Assembly (NCBI GenBank): GCA_946894095.1
Contig: OX335651.1
Span: 16,080,501-16,144,500, forward strand
DNA: 64,000 nt
Reading direction: 5' to 3'
Source of the DNA: Incurvaria masculella
Taxonomy: Eukaryota; Arthropoda; Insecta; Lepidoptera; Incurvariidae
Below, piece by piece: positions 8,794 to 20,929 of this stretch (position 1 is the first letter of the stretch; every line of letters starts with the position of its first letter). The notes under the pieces are model-generated. The model ran no database searches. It was not told where the DNA came from and saw only the letters and a program-made list of their open reading frames with translations. Position numbers and translations under genes: made by a program.

Positions 8794-9540
8794 GGCTACA
8801 TTAGCGGGCGAAGATTCGTATCGTGTTGGCGCGACAAAAACATCGTGTTCGGGCATAGGCGATGTTCTTGTCTACATTAAGCGGGCGAAGATTCGTGTCG
8901 GGTTGACGCGATGCATCGTGCCGGAATCGCATGTGTTGGTTGAGTTTGTTGTGCGGCCGAGACGTAGGCGGTAATTTAAAAATGGAGGAAACAGTGGCTT
9001 TGCATTATATGTCAGTTAATTATTATTTATTACAATTGTACGAGTATCATTTACGAAATAATATGAAAAAGAGATGAAAATAATTTTATTGAGATGGGCT
9101 CTATAGTATGCCAACAATGAATCTTTTTTCTTCTTCATTTCTTCCAGGCCAACTGAGCTTATTTTTAATTCGAATCCACGCATCATGTACCAAGTGCTTC
9201 TTTTTATGATCGGGGTCACTAGGATTCCATATGATTCTCTCCGTTTCATAAAATTGAATGAACTCTAACACTTTTTCGTTACTCCACTCCATAGTGTACA
9301 AAAAATACAGGCACGTCCGTCTTGCTTCAAAGTCTGGAAGACACTGAATTGACGTAGGTGTAGCCACCCCAAGCGAATATTGTCGCGACAAATCCCTTTG
9401 ATTCCCGCCAGTTTACCGACAGCTCGCCGATACTACATCGTCTTCGCACGAATACAACGCGATGACACGATGTACCCGGCCACATACATCGCGCTAACAC
9501 GAATATTCGCCGTAGCCCGCTAATGTAGCCCTAGCATCCG
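8794..9540. mobile_element. DNA transposon remnant with long terminal inverted repeats and a MADF exon
   Basis: The ends are inverted copies of GGCTACATTAGCGGGC (8794 onward, and ending at 9540). Subterminal motifs follow: GGGCGAAGATTCGT occurs twice on the left and GCGAATATTCGTG on the right (reverse strand). The roughly 750-bp element encloses a broken MADF-like domain on the minus strand and no transposase. MADF/Myb-like accessory proteins are known from PIF/Harbinger-type transposons, so that superfamily is a plausible but unproven assignment. No clear target duplication was seen. Confidence 0.7.
9060..9291 (-). pseudogene. MADF-domain fragment with frameshift
   Basis: From the Met at 9291 the minus strand reads MEWSNEKVLEFIQFYETER, then IIWNPSDPDHKKK, then a VHDAWIRIKNKL segment: the first part of a MADF DNA-binding domain (Trp near the start, W-x-P...DP-x-H...AW). 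The expected second half, EEMKKKKDSLLAYYRAHLNK, is present but in another frame, so a frameshift lies at about 9145-9160. It sits inside the inverted-repeat element above and is probably its accessory DNA-binding protein, now dead. Confidence 0.75.
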
Positions 9541-10092
9541 CGCGCATATACTTCTTTCTCACTTACTCGACACAGTTCTATATTATCTGTCCCACTCGTC
9601 ACCTGTCGCTAATATTCGGAAATAGTCGGAATAGTTTTCTAATGCTGTTTGGCGTTCCTGCCGCTCGCGGCCGTCAGTCAGCGCGCCGCTTGCGCCCCGA
9701 GTGGACCTGTAAAGCGTCGCTGACCACTGCCGCCCAATCCCGTCAATCTCGAATGGGATCTCGTCATATGGTGCGTCGGGATTGATCCCGAAAAATTACA
9801 CGAGATCTTGCGAGATCGGGATCCCGCGGGATCGGGATTGCATTCCCTAACCTACATACTTACCGATATTAATGTTGTCTTTTCTCTTCACATTAGGCTT
9901 TTGATAACAAACCGTTTCTAAAACTCATTTCTCTGCCGTAATTTGAACAAGTGAACTGTCAACATTTATTATGGGATTACCACCGGACTAACCATACAAA
10001 ATGCGACTTATTAAAGTTAGTCCGCTCGATCTGAATTCTGCTGTTAACTAGTTGTTATGTTTAAAATGTCGAGAAGTTTGTTTATTGGAGAA
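9541..10092. other. Intron sequence with GATC/GGGATC-rich palindromes
   Basis: Between about 9750 and 9845 the motifs GGGAT and GATCCCG repeat in both orientations, including the perfect palindrome GATCCCGCGGGATC. This looks like the end of an unidentified repeat. The rest shows nothing recognisable. Confidence 0.5.
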
Positions 10093-10238
10093 TTTGAAAT
10101 GAAATGAAATGAAATGAAATGAAAAAATACTTTATTTGCAGCCATACGGTACAAAAAGGCGGAAATTAATGCCATAAGGCATTCTCTACTATTCAACCTT
10201 AGAGATGTAGGAGGAATTTGTACCGAACAGACGGACAA
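10093..10238 (-). mobile_element. 3' tail of a LINE with (CATTT)n end
   Basis: On the minus strand this reads GAGAATGCCTTATGGCATTA...GCAAATAAAGTATTTTTTC followed by five CATTT units, a layout typical of LINE 3' ends with a microsatellite tail. A related segment with GGCATTCTCTACCAG is at 27950-28035. Only the untranslated end is present. Confidence 0.65.
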
Positions 10239-10435
10239 GGAAGCGAGTTAATAAAAACATGTTATAACATACTATAAAAAACCTGTCTGGCGGCAGTTCT
10301 CGAAAGTTCCTGCTGTACCTACACCAACATACGTATTCGATCGAATAGTTTGCTGAAACTATTTGAACGTTAATCGAATCGAAAACTTCTGCACGAGACG
10401 CTTAAGCCGGGTCTTAAGGCTGTCGTGAAGTCACA

Positions 10436-10800
10436 GGAAATCTAAGATATGAACATTTTAAGAAATGCATTATTTGTCCATTGGCTAAGGCACAATTTTG
10501 CACGGCGACTGCAATTGTCTTCCAGGCCCTAACGTTTCTCTACCCCTAAACGTCGTCAGATTTTAAACAATCTTTTTTTATCACTTGAGAAAGCTTCATT
10601 CTATGTCCGTAAGTCCACTGTTATTGGTAAATATTTTCCAAACTAAAAGGTATTTAAAATAAATTAAAATATACAGACATATATTTCTACAATATATTTT
10701 AGAATACAAACATTTCAAAAATCTAATAAAACATTAAGAGCGTGGAAACAGTTATCGCCCGTAGTATGGGAAATTAATAGGGTAACAACATTGTATGGTG
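10436..10800 (+). repeat. Interspersed repeat family R1, copy 2
   Basis: It shares TTTGTCCATTGGCTAAGGC, a CGTCAGATTTTAAACAAT tract, TATCACTTGAGAAAGCTTC and ACAATATATTTTAGAATAC in the same order as 4496-4945. Non-coding. Confidence 0.7.
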
Positions 10801-11372
10801 ATTTGCAGAATTAAAAAAGTGTTCAACAAACAATGAATGAGAGAGAGCGTGTCCCTTTTGAATTCCTATAACCACACAATGTATCGTCTCATTAAATGTG
10901 AAAAACATTTTTGCAATCTATTTATTATTTTTAAAGTTTTTCTTAAAAAAAAGTTGAAACCTGTGATTTTGTAGATGGTGAGATGAGCGGGCGTAATAAC
11001 CCGAACAAATACACTTTTTTCTGGTACATAAGAGGTGACCCACTGTCGATTAATTATCGATCATATTTCTTATCTTTTCGTCATTATTTCAAAATGTAAC
11101 TGTTTCGCAGCTGCATGGCGATTTATAGAAGTTTTTGAGTAAAATAACAAACTTCAGTAATTTAGTAACAGTAACAGTTTTGACCCGATCCGTCGGTTGA
11201 CTTTGTGTTTCTGTTTTAATGCAGAAAGGTCACCTTATCCCCTTTCATATAATGCTTACTGAATTAAATGTTATGTGAGAATATTTTCATCGCTTCGCGA
11301 GCGCGCTCTAGGATGCAAGGTATGCCGTCTCGGCGTATGTCACAAGTTCAAGTGATGTGTGATTTATCACGT
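10801..11372. other. AT-rich intron sequence
   Basis: No supported gene, RNA or repeat boundary. Confidence 0.5.
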
Positions 11373-11897
11373 GGGACTCACTCATTCGCGGGCAGGTTAC
11401 AAAACCGTGCTATTGCGCTCTGGGACCTTCTATGTTTCAAAGAAAGACAGGCTCCGTGATGAGGCGGATGCAACATGTCCACAAAGCAGACAATGCGCAT
11501 AGTGTTTGATTAGGTTAGATTACGAAAATTTTAATTACAAAACCACTTCTAGCTAAAAGTAAACCACGACCGCTGTATTCAAAAATCTAACAAAAACTAA
11601 ATTGATTATAAATTTTCATGAAACAACCTATGATGACTATTTTTTTTAAGATGTAAAGATTTTATCGTTGAGTAATCCACCTCCAAAGTTATTGTATAAA
11701 ACACGCAAAAAATTCGAACTTTCAGACCTTATAACTTAGAAACCAAACACAATTGTACAATGCCAACGGTCATCAGACATCTAGTTCGATCAAATAAAGC
11801 TATTTTGAGCAAAAATTTGGATCTTTGACAAGAAATATGGGCGTGATCTTCTTTCCCCGTTTGTATGGGGAGTTGAGCGGGATGGCCCACCTTAAAC
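11373..11897. mobile_element. TTAA-type MITE, copy 1 (left end unclear)
   Basis: About 520 bp, repeated at 12924-13454 in the same orientation with the same order of tracts (for example TAATCCACCTCCAAAGTTAT and CATCAGACATCTAGTTCGAT). The right end is GGCCCACCTTAA, matching inverted ends of TTAAGGTGGGC-type elements seen at 25345 and 63664. TTAA target sites are typical of piggyBac-like elements, so this is likely a non-autonomous relative. Confidence 0.65.
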
Positions 11898-12903
11898 TTT
11901 CGATATCGATGAGTTAAATTCGGACTGCCCGCCACTAGCACGGCGTAGGTACCTACTCGATAGCGGGAGCTCCGAGTCCTAACACTTCGCTCTAATTGGG
12001 TCGGAGTGTAGCCTTCGGCTACGGAAGGAAGGAAAGAAGAAAATAAAGTGGCCTGAAATCAATCGACCGACGTCGAACGGAGGCTCGGGCAGCAGCTCCG
12101 ACTTTTAACGGAAAACTTTTAATGGAATCGCACAATCAGAAGTAAATATCGGTTATCTCTGACAAGTATCCAACCAGGCACCGTCCGACATACTGAATTG
12201 AGCTCGCTGGAAATATGCATATAAGCGGTGATTTGTGACCTTTGAGCCTTTTTATCATTTCATAAATTGTATTCCGAATTTTTGGTTCATTTTTAATATC
12301 TTTTTTGATGTTCCCGAGCGCGAGCATATTTTACTGATATTTTTTAATTTGAGAATATGTCCCTCCAGTTGATAACTTTCAAGTGAAATTTTCACTTTTA
12401 ATATTAAAGCAATATTAAAGAATTAACTATAAGTATACATTAATAAAGTAGTAATTAACTATAAATTAATTATAAGAATATTAAAATAATAGAAAATTAA
12501 AGAATATTTTTCCTGCTATTTTCATTAAAGGCGTAATAGCACCTGATTGCATTCAGTTCTAGTAAACGATATTTTATTATTTTTATAAATAACTAAAACT
12601 TATTTTGGAATTTCAAAAAGTTGAAAGATTGATGGTCTAGTCATGTATGGTATTTTTAAAACCTATAACAGTAAATATCGGACGCTCATATTCTTCGGTC
12701 AAACGTTTTTTACGAATTTTTATGAATATTAATCTAATTTCAGAATACAAAATACCAGAGACTTACAGTTTTATCTGTAAATTATAGCTAGACCATCAAT
12801 CTACATATCTACTTTTTCGGTAATCAAAAATTGTGGTCGTTGGTTTTAAATATAATTGAATGTTGTTTTACTTACGTCCTTATCTAACTAAATGCAACCA
12901 GCT
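11898..12903. other. AT-rich intron sequence between two MITE copies
   Basis: It contains a segment at about 12525-12610 (CACCTGATTGCATTCAG...TTATTTTGGAAT) that recurs at about 13780-13875. No coding feature. Confidence 0.5.
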
Positions 12904-13454
12904 CTTAGGTGGCCCAACCCGGCGGGACTAACTCATTCGCGGGCACGGTAAAAAACCGTGCTGTTGCGCTCTGGGACCTTCTCCGTTTCAAATAAACAGA
13001 CAGGCTCCGTAATGAGTAAGATGCAACATGTCCACAAAAAAGACAATGTGCATAGTGTATGATTTGGTAAGATTTACGAAAATTTTTAATACAAAACGAC
13101 TTATAGCTAAAGTAAACCACGACCGCTGTAGTCAAAAATCTAACAAAAACTAAATAGATTATAAATCTTGATTAAACAAGCTATGTCTGATGACTAATCT
13201 TCTTCAGATGTTCTTACTTTATCGTTGAGTAATCCACCTCCAAAGTTATTGTATAAAACACGCGAAAAAATCGAACTTTCGGACCTTATAACTTAGAAAC
13301 CAAACACAATTTTACAATGCCAATGGTCATCAGACATCTAGTTCGATCGAATAAAGTTATTTTGAGCAAACTTTGGGATCGCTGACAAGAAATATGGGTG
13401 TGATCTTCTTTCCCCGTTTGTATGGGGAGTTGAGCGCGTTGGGCCACCTTAAAT
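12904..13454. mobile_element. TTAA-type MITE, copy 2
   Basis: The left end TTAGGTGGCCCAAC and right end GTTGGGCCACCTTAA form terminal inverted repeats around sequence duplicated from copy 1. The 76-codon minus-strand ORF inside is not conserved in copy 1 and is not a gene. Confidence 0.7.
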
Positions 13455-13918
13455 CGCAATGTAAATAATGATTAAGCTAAGCTCAAAGTTTGGTGGGTCC
13501 CAGTTTACTTGCTGCATAGTCCAATTTTACTACCGTAAACCAGACGGTTGGGGTAACAATGGCAAGGCGATTTAAAATATTGTCGAGAAATACGAAATAA
13601 ATGTTTAGGACTTAACTTCTTTTGTGATTACGCGACGAACTGAACGTCATGTTTGGGAAATACATTTGAAACGAGAAGCGAACTTGGATGAGGAATAAAT
13701 AGATCAAAGAGACATTACTGGAGGCTTATCTTAGCCTTATCAGTTCCGATTACAGGACCCTTAGGAGAACATTTAAGGGCGTGAAAACGCCTGATTGCAA
13801 TCAGTTCCATGCGGCTGTAAAAGAAAACGCATTTTATTATTTAAAAAAATAACTACTACTTATTTTGGAATATAGTTGATAATATGAGAAGCCAAAGCAC
13901 CAGCGACAGTTTTATTTA
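13455..13918. other. Intron sequence
   Basis: Only the short duplicated segment near 13780-13875 (see 11898-12903) is recognisable. Confidence 0.45.
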
Positions 13919-14600
13919 CTTTTTAACCGACTTAAAAAAGGAGGAGGTTATCAATTCGTCTGTATGTTTTTTTTTATTATGTTTGTTACCTCATAACTTT
14001 TGCCTGGGTGAACCGATTTTGATGATTATTTTTTTAAATGAAAGCTAGTGCTTTCCAAGTGGTCCCATTTTAATTTGGTTAAGTTCTGATAATGATATTC
14101 ATGAGAAAAATCATATAAGTCTTAAATTTGTATTAAGATGTGCGCGACAAATGGACGAATAACTCAATATAACGCCAACCGATTTCGGTGATTCTTTTTT
14201 TATTGGAAAGGACGTGTACAAATTAGTAAGTGTACTTCAGATTCACTAAAAATAAACAAATAAAAAAAAATTAACAAAAAAAATAACCGACTTCAAGGAA
14301 AAAGCACTAAAAAGTAAAAAAATAATTGGCATTTTTAACCGACTTCAAAAAAGGAGGAGGTTATCAATTCGTCGGAATCTTTTTTTTTTTTTTTTTTTTT
14401 TATGTATGTTCACCGATTACTCGAAGACCCCTGGACCGATTTGGAAAATTCTTTTTTTGTTCGAAAGGGTATACTTTCTAGTTGGTCCCATTTTTTTTTA
14501 TCAAAATCGGTTCAGTAGTTTGGTACTTAACTATAACAAACATCGAATTTCTTAACCCCGCGAACCCAGAAATGTGATTTTTTAGTTACAGTAGCTTTAT
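13919..14600 (+). mobile_element. Two head-to-tail ACCGACTTC-type repeats
   Basis: ACCGACTTAAAAAAGGAGGA at 13924 and ACCGACTTCAAAAAAGGAGG at about 14338 both continue into GAGGTTATCAATTCGTC. The first unit ends near 14286 with ATAACCGACTTCAAGG. A poly-T run lies at about 14379-14402. The same family occurs at 16903-17250 and 36750-37255. These are common in Lepidoptera; the class is unsettled. Confidence 0.7.
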
Positions 14601-14906
14601 TTTCGGGTGAGATTGCTCAGTATGAGAGGTTTTTTTTTACTTCAACTTTTGGGGGTATTCAAGGGGGGTAAAAGAGGGCAAATTGTACACATTTCTATCT
14701 CTAGAGCCGCTGAACCCAGAAATGTCAGAGTATGTTTTGTTTTAGATGGGAATGCTTAAGAAGAAAATATTTTTGGAAATTATACTATTAGGGGGGTAAA
14801 ACAGGTCAAAATGAACACATTTAGGCGAAAACCACTCATGTTGAGATCTCTGAAACCAATTATCCTCGAAACTTAAAATTTTCAGTGACTTCTTGTTAAG
14901 GCGCTA

Positions 14907-15367
14907 GGACTAGCCAACTACTCGCGCCATAGAAATGCACTTTTTAACAAATGTAATAATATGTAGTGAAACGCTTCAGCAAATCCAAATAGAACTCCAG
15001 ACTGATAATGGATTGTTAATATTTTTTTATTCCATCATTTATTTAAATAATAATAAAAATAAAAAAAGTTGATTTTTCTCATTAGAAATCTGAAAGTCAT
15101 TCGATTTCTAGATATAAGCAAAAACAGCATATATGCATAAACAAAAAATTCCATTTGCTTTTAGATTTCTACATTTAGTCAAAAAAGTTCGGAAGTGGAC
15201 ACCGTTTCCGCAATGTATTTTGTATAGAAAATGGAAACATACATTAACGAAAATCATTCGATTCCTAGACAAGGAATCATATATTGTAAGGATGACACTT
15301 ATAATCGTCAGACTTAGTTAGTTTACTTGGGGTGCCTCGTCTAACTTTGCGATTTGGCTAGTACCAG
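14907..15367. mobile_element. MITE copy 2 (ACTAGCCAA-type ends)
   Basis: Second copy of the element at 4026-4453, with an additional roughly 35-bp segment (ACTCCAGACTGATAATGG). The ends GGACTAGCCAAC and TTGGCTAGTACC are inverted. Similarity may extend a few bases past the right end (CAGG..CTTAAG). Confidence 0.75.
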
Positions 15368-15556
15368 GCCCTTAAGACGAAAAGGCTCGCTCATAACGGA
15401 TTATACAAAATTCAACTGTTAAGGGGGGATAAACGAGGCCGATATGTACACATTTTCATACAACTTAAACTTACGCAAGAAACAGACTATCCGGAACGAT
15501 GGAAGGATGAGAAATTCAGAAGCTTAGCGGTTCCGGTCATTCGTTGTTTTGTCTTT

Positions 15557-15690
15557 TTAGGGTTCCGTTCCCAAAGGGCACCAACGGAACCTTATTAGTA
15601 AGCTTCCGCTGTCCGTCCGTCCGTCCGTCTGTCACAGCACTCTATCTCACGTGATCTCATCGTATCAATTATCGTACGTATCAACCGTGA
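15557..15690 (+). repeat. GGGTTCCGTACC-type repeat, truncated copy
   Basis: It starts AGGGTTCCGTTCCCAAAGGG with the (CCGT)n run and CTGTCACAGCACTCTATCTC, then loses similarity. Confidence 0.75.
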
Positions 15691-15893
15691 ACTCATGAAT
15701 GCAGATAGTTACCGGTCTACCTTTCGTCAGAAATGAGATTTCTCAATGGTTTCATTTCTGCTAATGCTCGTTCATTGTATTCTATTGTATTTTATATGTA
15801 TGTATATCTTCTTTCCACTTTGTATGTGAAGTTGAGCAGGAGGGCTCGCCCACCTTGAGTCAAAAGTTACGCCACCACTAAAAAGCAAAAAAT

Positions 15894-17069
15894 AAAATAT
15901 TTTTAAATAAAAAAAGGACCGCCTTCAAAAAAACCGGAACTAAAAAGCAAAAAATAATTGGTTATTTTTAATTAATGTACGAAAAGCTATTTTAATTCTT
16001 ACTTATTATGTACAATTTCTTAATTTTTAATCATCTTTTGAAGTCGGTGCCTTGGGTAGACGTTCTTTAAGGGCTGCAAGTAGTTAGATCAATATCACCT
16101 ATGGCTAAGAAAGAAATATAAGTAGGTAGCTACTTACATTTACCTACTTGAACACAAAAATTTAATAAACAAACAGGTCGGAAATGTAGGTCGAATACGT
16201 ATGTAAGTAGGTATTTAGGCAAGTACTTTGTAATTTAAATATGCCTTATAATTAAACTAAATACCTAACACAGTAAAAACAAAATATTTACAAGAAAACC
16301 ATACGATCAAACCAATATAAAAACAACGACCACTTTTATGATAAATATTTAGGTAGGTGTAGCTTGTACTTTTTATTCTCCCTAAATACCTACATAACAC
16401 AAAAAAAAATACAAATATAAAAAAGAACAGAAAACAATAGGTAGCGACTTTGAGGTGTCTGCTCCCAACTACGTGTCAAAACGAGTGTGCGTACGTACAC
16501 GTTCGTACTCCTTCACCAGTGCGCGCCTTTATAAAGCCGAAAGTACAGTCGTTACTTATCAAATGTATACACTGGAAAGAGAAGGAATTTCTAAGTCCCT
16601 ATTACTCTATGGTTGACGTCAGCATGTCAGAAAGAGATCTCAAATTTGTCTCTATTTCCGGTGTATAGATTTCAGACGAAACGACTGTACTAATAATAGT
16701 TGAAACCCAATTTCAGTACGCTGCGCTGTATCGATATCAGCTTGCACGTAAACCAACGCTAAGGGCATCTCCAGTTAGACAAACGGTCGCTTAAAATGCT
16801 CTGTGGACCAATCATTGCTACTCAGGTTGTTTACGCTCTCGTAGACTTCGGGTGTGTTCGGCTGAAATAGTGTCTGTTCGGCCAGCAGCGTGCGAAGCGA
16901 ACTCTACCCAAGGCACCGACTTCAAAAGATGATTAAAAATTAAGAAATTGTACATAATAAGTAAGAATTAAAATAGCTTTTCGTACATTAATTAAAAATA
17001 ACCAATTATTTTTTGCTTTTTAGTTCCGGTTTTTTTGAAGGCGGTCCTTTTTTTATTTAAAAATATTTT
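15894..17069. repeat. Foldback structure: 167-bp perfect inverted repeat, 842-bp spacer
   Basis: 15894-16060 and 16903-17069 are exact reverse complements as read. Each arm contains a GACCGCCTTCAAAAA end and a TGAAGTCGGTGCCTTGGG end, related to the ACCGACTTC repeat family. The spacer includes a smaller inverted-repeat insert at about 16540-16692 with ends AGTACAGTCGTT and AACGACTGTACT. Interpretation: a recent foldback element, or two recent insertions in opposite orientation. Confidence 0.9.
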
Positions 17070-17250
17070 TTGTAGTTACTTTTTTGAGTCGGTGTCAGCC
17101 AAGGTAGGCAAGGTTCTCTTGATTGGCGCAGCGCGTGCCCGGCTGACGCCGACAAAAAAAATAAAAACAATCGTAACTACAAAAATGGCAATTATTTTTT
17201 ACTTTTTAGTGCTTTTTCTTTGAAGTCGGTTATTTTTTTGTTAAATTTTT
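17070..17250 (-). repeat. ACCGACTTC-type repeat fragment
   Basis: GAGTCGGTGTCAGCCAAGGT, then ACTTTTTAGTGCTTTTTC, then GAAGTCGGTTATTT. The same tracts occur in the copy at 36750-37255. Confidence 0.65.
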
Positions 17251-20200
17251 TTACTTCCGAAAATCGTTTGGTTTTACATACGTCCATATAAAATTAAACG
17301 TAAACGACTATTATTACGCCCATAACTTTTGAGGATTTCACCTGATTCATTTTTATTACTTATGAGCTTTTATAGTAAACTCTATTCATATTTGTGGATA
17401 CATGCGGTATTTATCACCAAATGTTCTAGTTAAAGTCAGTCCATATATTTTACTACAAATAAATAACATTCTGAAAGGGGTTTTTATGTTTCTAAAGAGT
17501 CGTCTTTATCTATTTAAAACGAAATATATTTCAAAAATGCATTGCCACCCCATTTTCGAGAGTACAATCATGCTACATCCTACTGGTCACTCTTAGTTGT
17601 GGCGCCAGTAATTAAGCATACCCTTTTTTTGGAATTTTATGTTTAATATTGTTTTCCGACAAACACAATTAAAACAATAACAAATAAATACAAATTATTA
17701 ATCTGAACTCTTCTTAAACTATTTTTACTTTTATGATCCAGTGGCCCTGGGGGAGGTTGCCATATAGTAACAAAGCTAAATGTAATTAAGATTTTTTCCG
17801 CTCGCTAAAGAAGATAATTTTTGAAGTAAGACGTTTTGCGGCCTTGGGTTGGATTAAAAAAAACTTATGGGCACCGTTAGTTTAGAAGCTGTGAAGTATC
17901 TAATTCTATGTTTGGGCAGCTGGAAACTTGCCTAGGACACGCCTGATGTGGGTTGCAGGTCAATTTTGATTGCTCCCAAATGCTTTGATTGTGACGTTAG
18001 TGTACCTTAACGTGACGTCACCACGCGACATGTGACAAAAGTTCTCATAGGTTAAAACCTTGCAAATTGCCCCAATAAACTATAAAAATATGCTACGAAA
18101 TCGAACGCTGTAGTCGCACTGTCATCAATTATTTCGTTCCTCCTAATAGCTGGCAACTCTGGCTTTCCGGGCGGCCCCCGCCGCCGTACCGCCGCCGACT
18201 GACTTCCAATCTGTGGTTGCATGTGACGCTCGTGTTTTGTGCTCCGTTTGTTAATTTGTGCCTTATTAATTTAATACAGTATTTTATCATCTAGTGCATC
18301 GTTTTAATCTTCTTCTAGAAAACCGAAATCCTCCGAACTCCTCATTTTACTTATAGCACCGACGTATTTTATCTATGATCGATATAATGAAAAATATTTA
18401 TCCCTTTCACCTCCCTATACATTTTCTATGTAGATATCGTGCGTGTCATAACAGGGCCCTAAGTGTGTCCCATAGCTCATACCAAAATAGACGCAAGTTA
18501 TGTCGATCTGCATAATATTATTACGTCATTTATATTGTCACTGGAGACCTCGCCGCACGAACTGTGGCGTCGCTTCATCTCCGTGACGTGTACGCGTTCG
18601 CGCCAATGTTCTGGTTTAAAAAATGGTCACGACTGACTGACGTGTCGCGACACTCCATTTCGCAGATCTGCACGTGACGGGGAGGTGTGATGTGCCAGTA
18701 GATAGAAAATCCCCGAAAGCATCGGGCAAATCCGAATTGTATTGTGTGATTAACGTTAATATTTGGCCTTTTGCTCAACATTTTGACGTGTTTCAGCGAG
18801 AGCATCAACTTTGATTTTTCTAGAAGAAATCTCAAGTTTTACAATACTATAAATTATTGTTTTTAAGATCTTTGATTTGGCCGTTACACGCTCAGCGTAC
18901 CATTTTACACATTCTTAAGTTTAGCAGAGAGCTTTAAACATTTTTTAAATCTAGTTTTCATCTTTACACGCCCATTACGCACGCGTTTGGTGATCTGTAG
19001 CATGGATACTTTACGTGCAGCACAGAACTTACTTAGTAATTTTCGAGCAATATTTAATTATAAGGGCACCTTCATCAGGCCGCATCTGCGAATAAACATA
19101 CGACAGACGTTTGTTTACTGTGAAATTTATAGACCGATAATAGAGGCAAATTCGAGATTTCATTCTGTCATATTTATTTTAACCATAGAGTAAAAGGTGT
19201 GTTGTTTTATAACTTTTCGCCTCTGATTCAAAATTGTAAGTATATTGGTGGCCTTGAAAAACTACTGGTCAGTAATCAGATTATTTTATATGGACTGTGA
19301 TCGAATATATGTGTTATTTAGGGCTAAACTAAAAAATAAACGAACTAGACGCTGTTGGCAAATTAAAGGTAAACATTGAATTACTTATATGATCAACGGG
19401 GTTGGAAGCAGTTGGGCCCACCTAGCACCTAATTATTGAGCCCTGTAGCGCTATCTAAAGTTATCCTGTATTCTACCTAATGGTCTAAATTGTCAGTCAA
19501 ACCGGCGGCCGTTGGAACCGCCGGCACTTCTTATTCTTATTTTCCTAGCTTCCCTTCAACATCGGATTCGGCTATGCCACCAGGATGAAGCTCGTATCTA
19601 ATTACCACCCGCGTTAGGAACAATTGTTTCTCAATTGCAAAAGTCGGCCCGGGCACAGTCTTTAGGTATATTGTTATGGTAAATTATGAGGAGATATCTC
19701 AATCCAGGCCTTACCCTTTGCATCAGGGGTCGAAGTGCATTGGTGTCGTATGCCTTCACGCTGTGCGAGTGTTCGAGTTCACGTTTGAAAAGTAAGATAA
19801 ACGGCTAGCCCTCAAGTCGAAATAAATCACAGAAGTGCCCGAGCTTTTGCGTGCATAAAAACTTCCGAATCCATTTAAAACTGACGTAAATAGTTCGTCT
19901 TCTTTGAAGTTACTATGATGTCTCCAAATTCAATTACATTAAACACATTTAAGAAGGCCATTTGCATCCCAGTCAGATAGGTAATCTGTGGTTCGAATTG
20001 ACGAATAACGCCTCTAAACATGGATTACATGTGTCGTTTATTTGCGGGTGGATTTAATTACCATGGTAAGGTTTCACGAAGATATTGCGCAGATATTTAG
20101 CTGAAAAGTAAACCCTCACCCAAACCAAATGATCTCGTGGATATAGCAAGTTGCAATATTAATTCCTCGCAAAAATACGTAAACCCACCCCATGACTAAT

Positions 20201-20929
20201 AGACTTATCACTCTATCCAAGAACTACGAAATGAACCCTTAATCACTATGCATTAAATTGATACTACCCGCCTCCCTATTCGTAATATCAAATTCGTAAT
20301 AATATTAATAATATCGTTTAGTAGTTTTAAGTAAATCAATAATATTTTACCACCGCTTAACTTAACAGTTAACATTCATCGTTCATCGCGTGTCTTGAAA
20401 GTATGGTTTCATATCGCGTTTGACTGGCGCCAGTTGGATCGATTTTAGATGTAAAGAAACACGAATTGTAAGAATATTCGGTGACAAATGTAACGTCGAA
20501 TTCACAACCATTTTATGTTGACGAAGCAATACGCACATGGTAAGTTTGGAGCTGTCACAAAGAGTTTTTTTCTCTTTCCAGTGTATATTTCGCAGGCATA
20601 TCGTATAACACGTATAAGGCACGCTGGATTTCAAAACGTCGCTGTTTTGAAATGAGGCTACCTCACTTTCAGCCTTGTGGCGAAACATTCTAGAAAGCGA
20701 CTAACTTAACCTAACCATGTTTAGCCAGATCATCATACATGGGCCACCCCGACATGAACCGGTTAGGTTACGGTGTATAGAAGACACAGAGTGGTAGCGA
20801 CGTGCCCTCTATAAATTAATTGTGGTTGTTATTTATGAACCAAGCAAAACGTAAACAAAGCGCATTTAGCGCTTCTGGTTGCAAGTGTATTTCATAAGCA
20901 TATTTACTAGCTACTAAAACGTCCTAAAC
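17251..20929. other. Long intron stretch with no identified element
   Basis: No gene or RNA is supported. A GC-rich patch lies at about 18165-18215 (CCGCCGCCG runs). A minus-strand 101-codon ORF at 20383-20688 resembles no protein. It shares CTCTTTCCAGTGTATA, read in reverse, with the small inverted-repeat insert near 16560, so part of it is probably another MITE. Confidence 0.45.
18012..18021. promoter_or_regulatory. CRE-like palindrome GTGACGTCAC
   Basis: A perfect cAMP-response-element palindrome (TGACGTCA core). A second core lies at 29063. Whether either is bound is unknown; chance occurrence is possible in 64 kb. Confidence 0.3.

Noticed and set aside
16450..16668. 72-codon ORF inside the foldback spacer
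   Set aside because: It overlaps a small inverted-repeat insert; composition is random.
18160..18300. GC-rich patch as a first exon or promoter
   Set aside because: No start codon with an extended open frame and no core promoter motifs that can be argued by eye.
20383..20688. 101-codon minus-strand ORF
   Set aside because: No recognisable motif; it shares a short segment with a small MITE near 16560.
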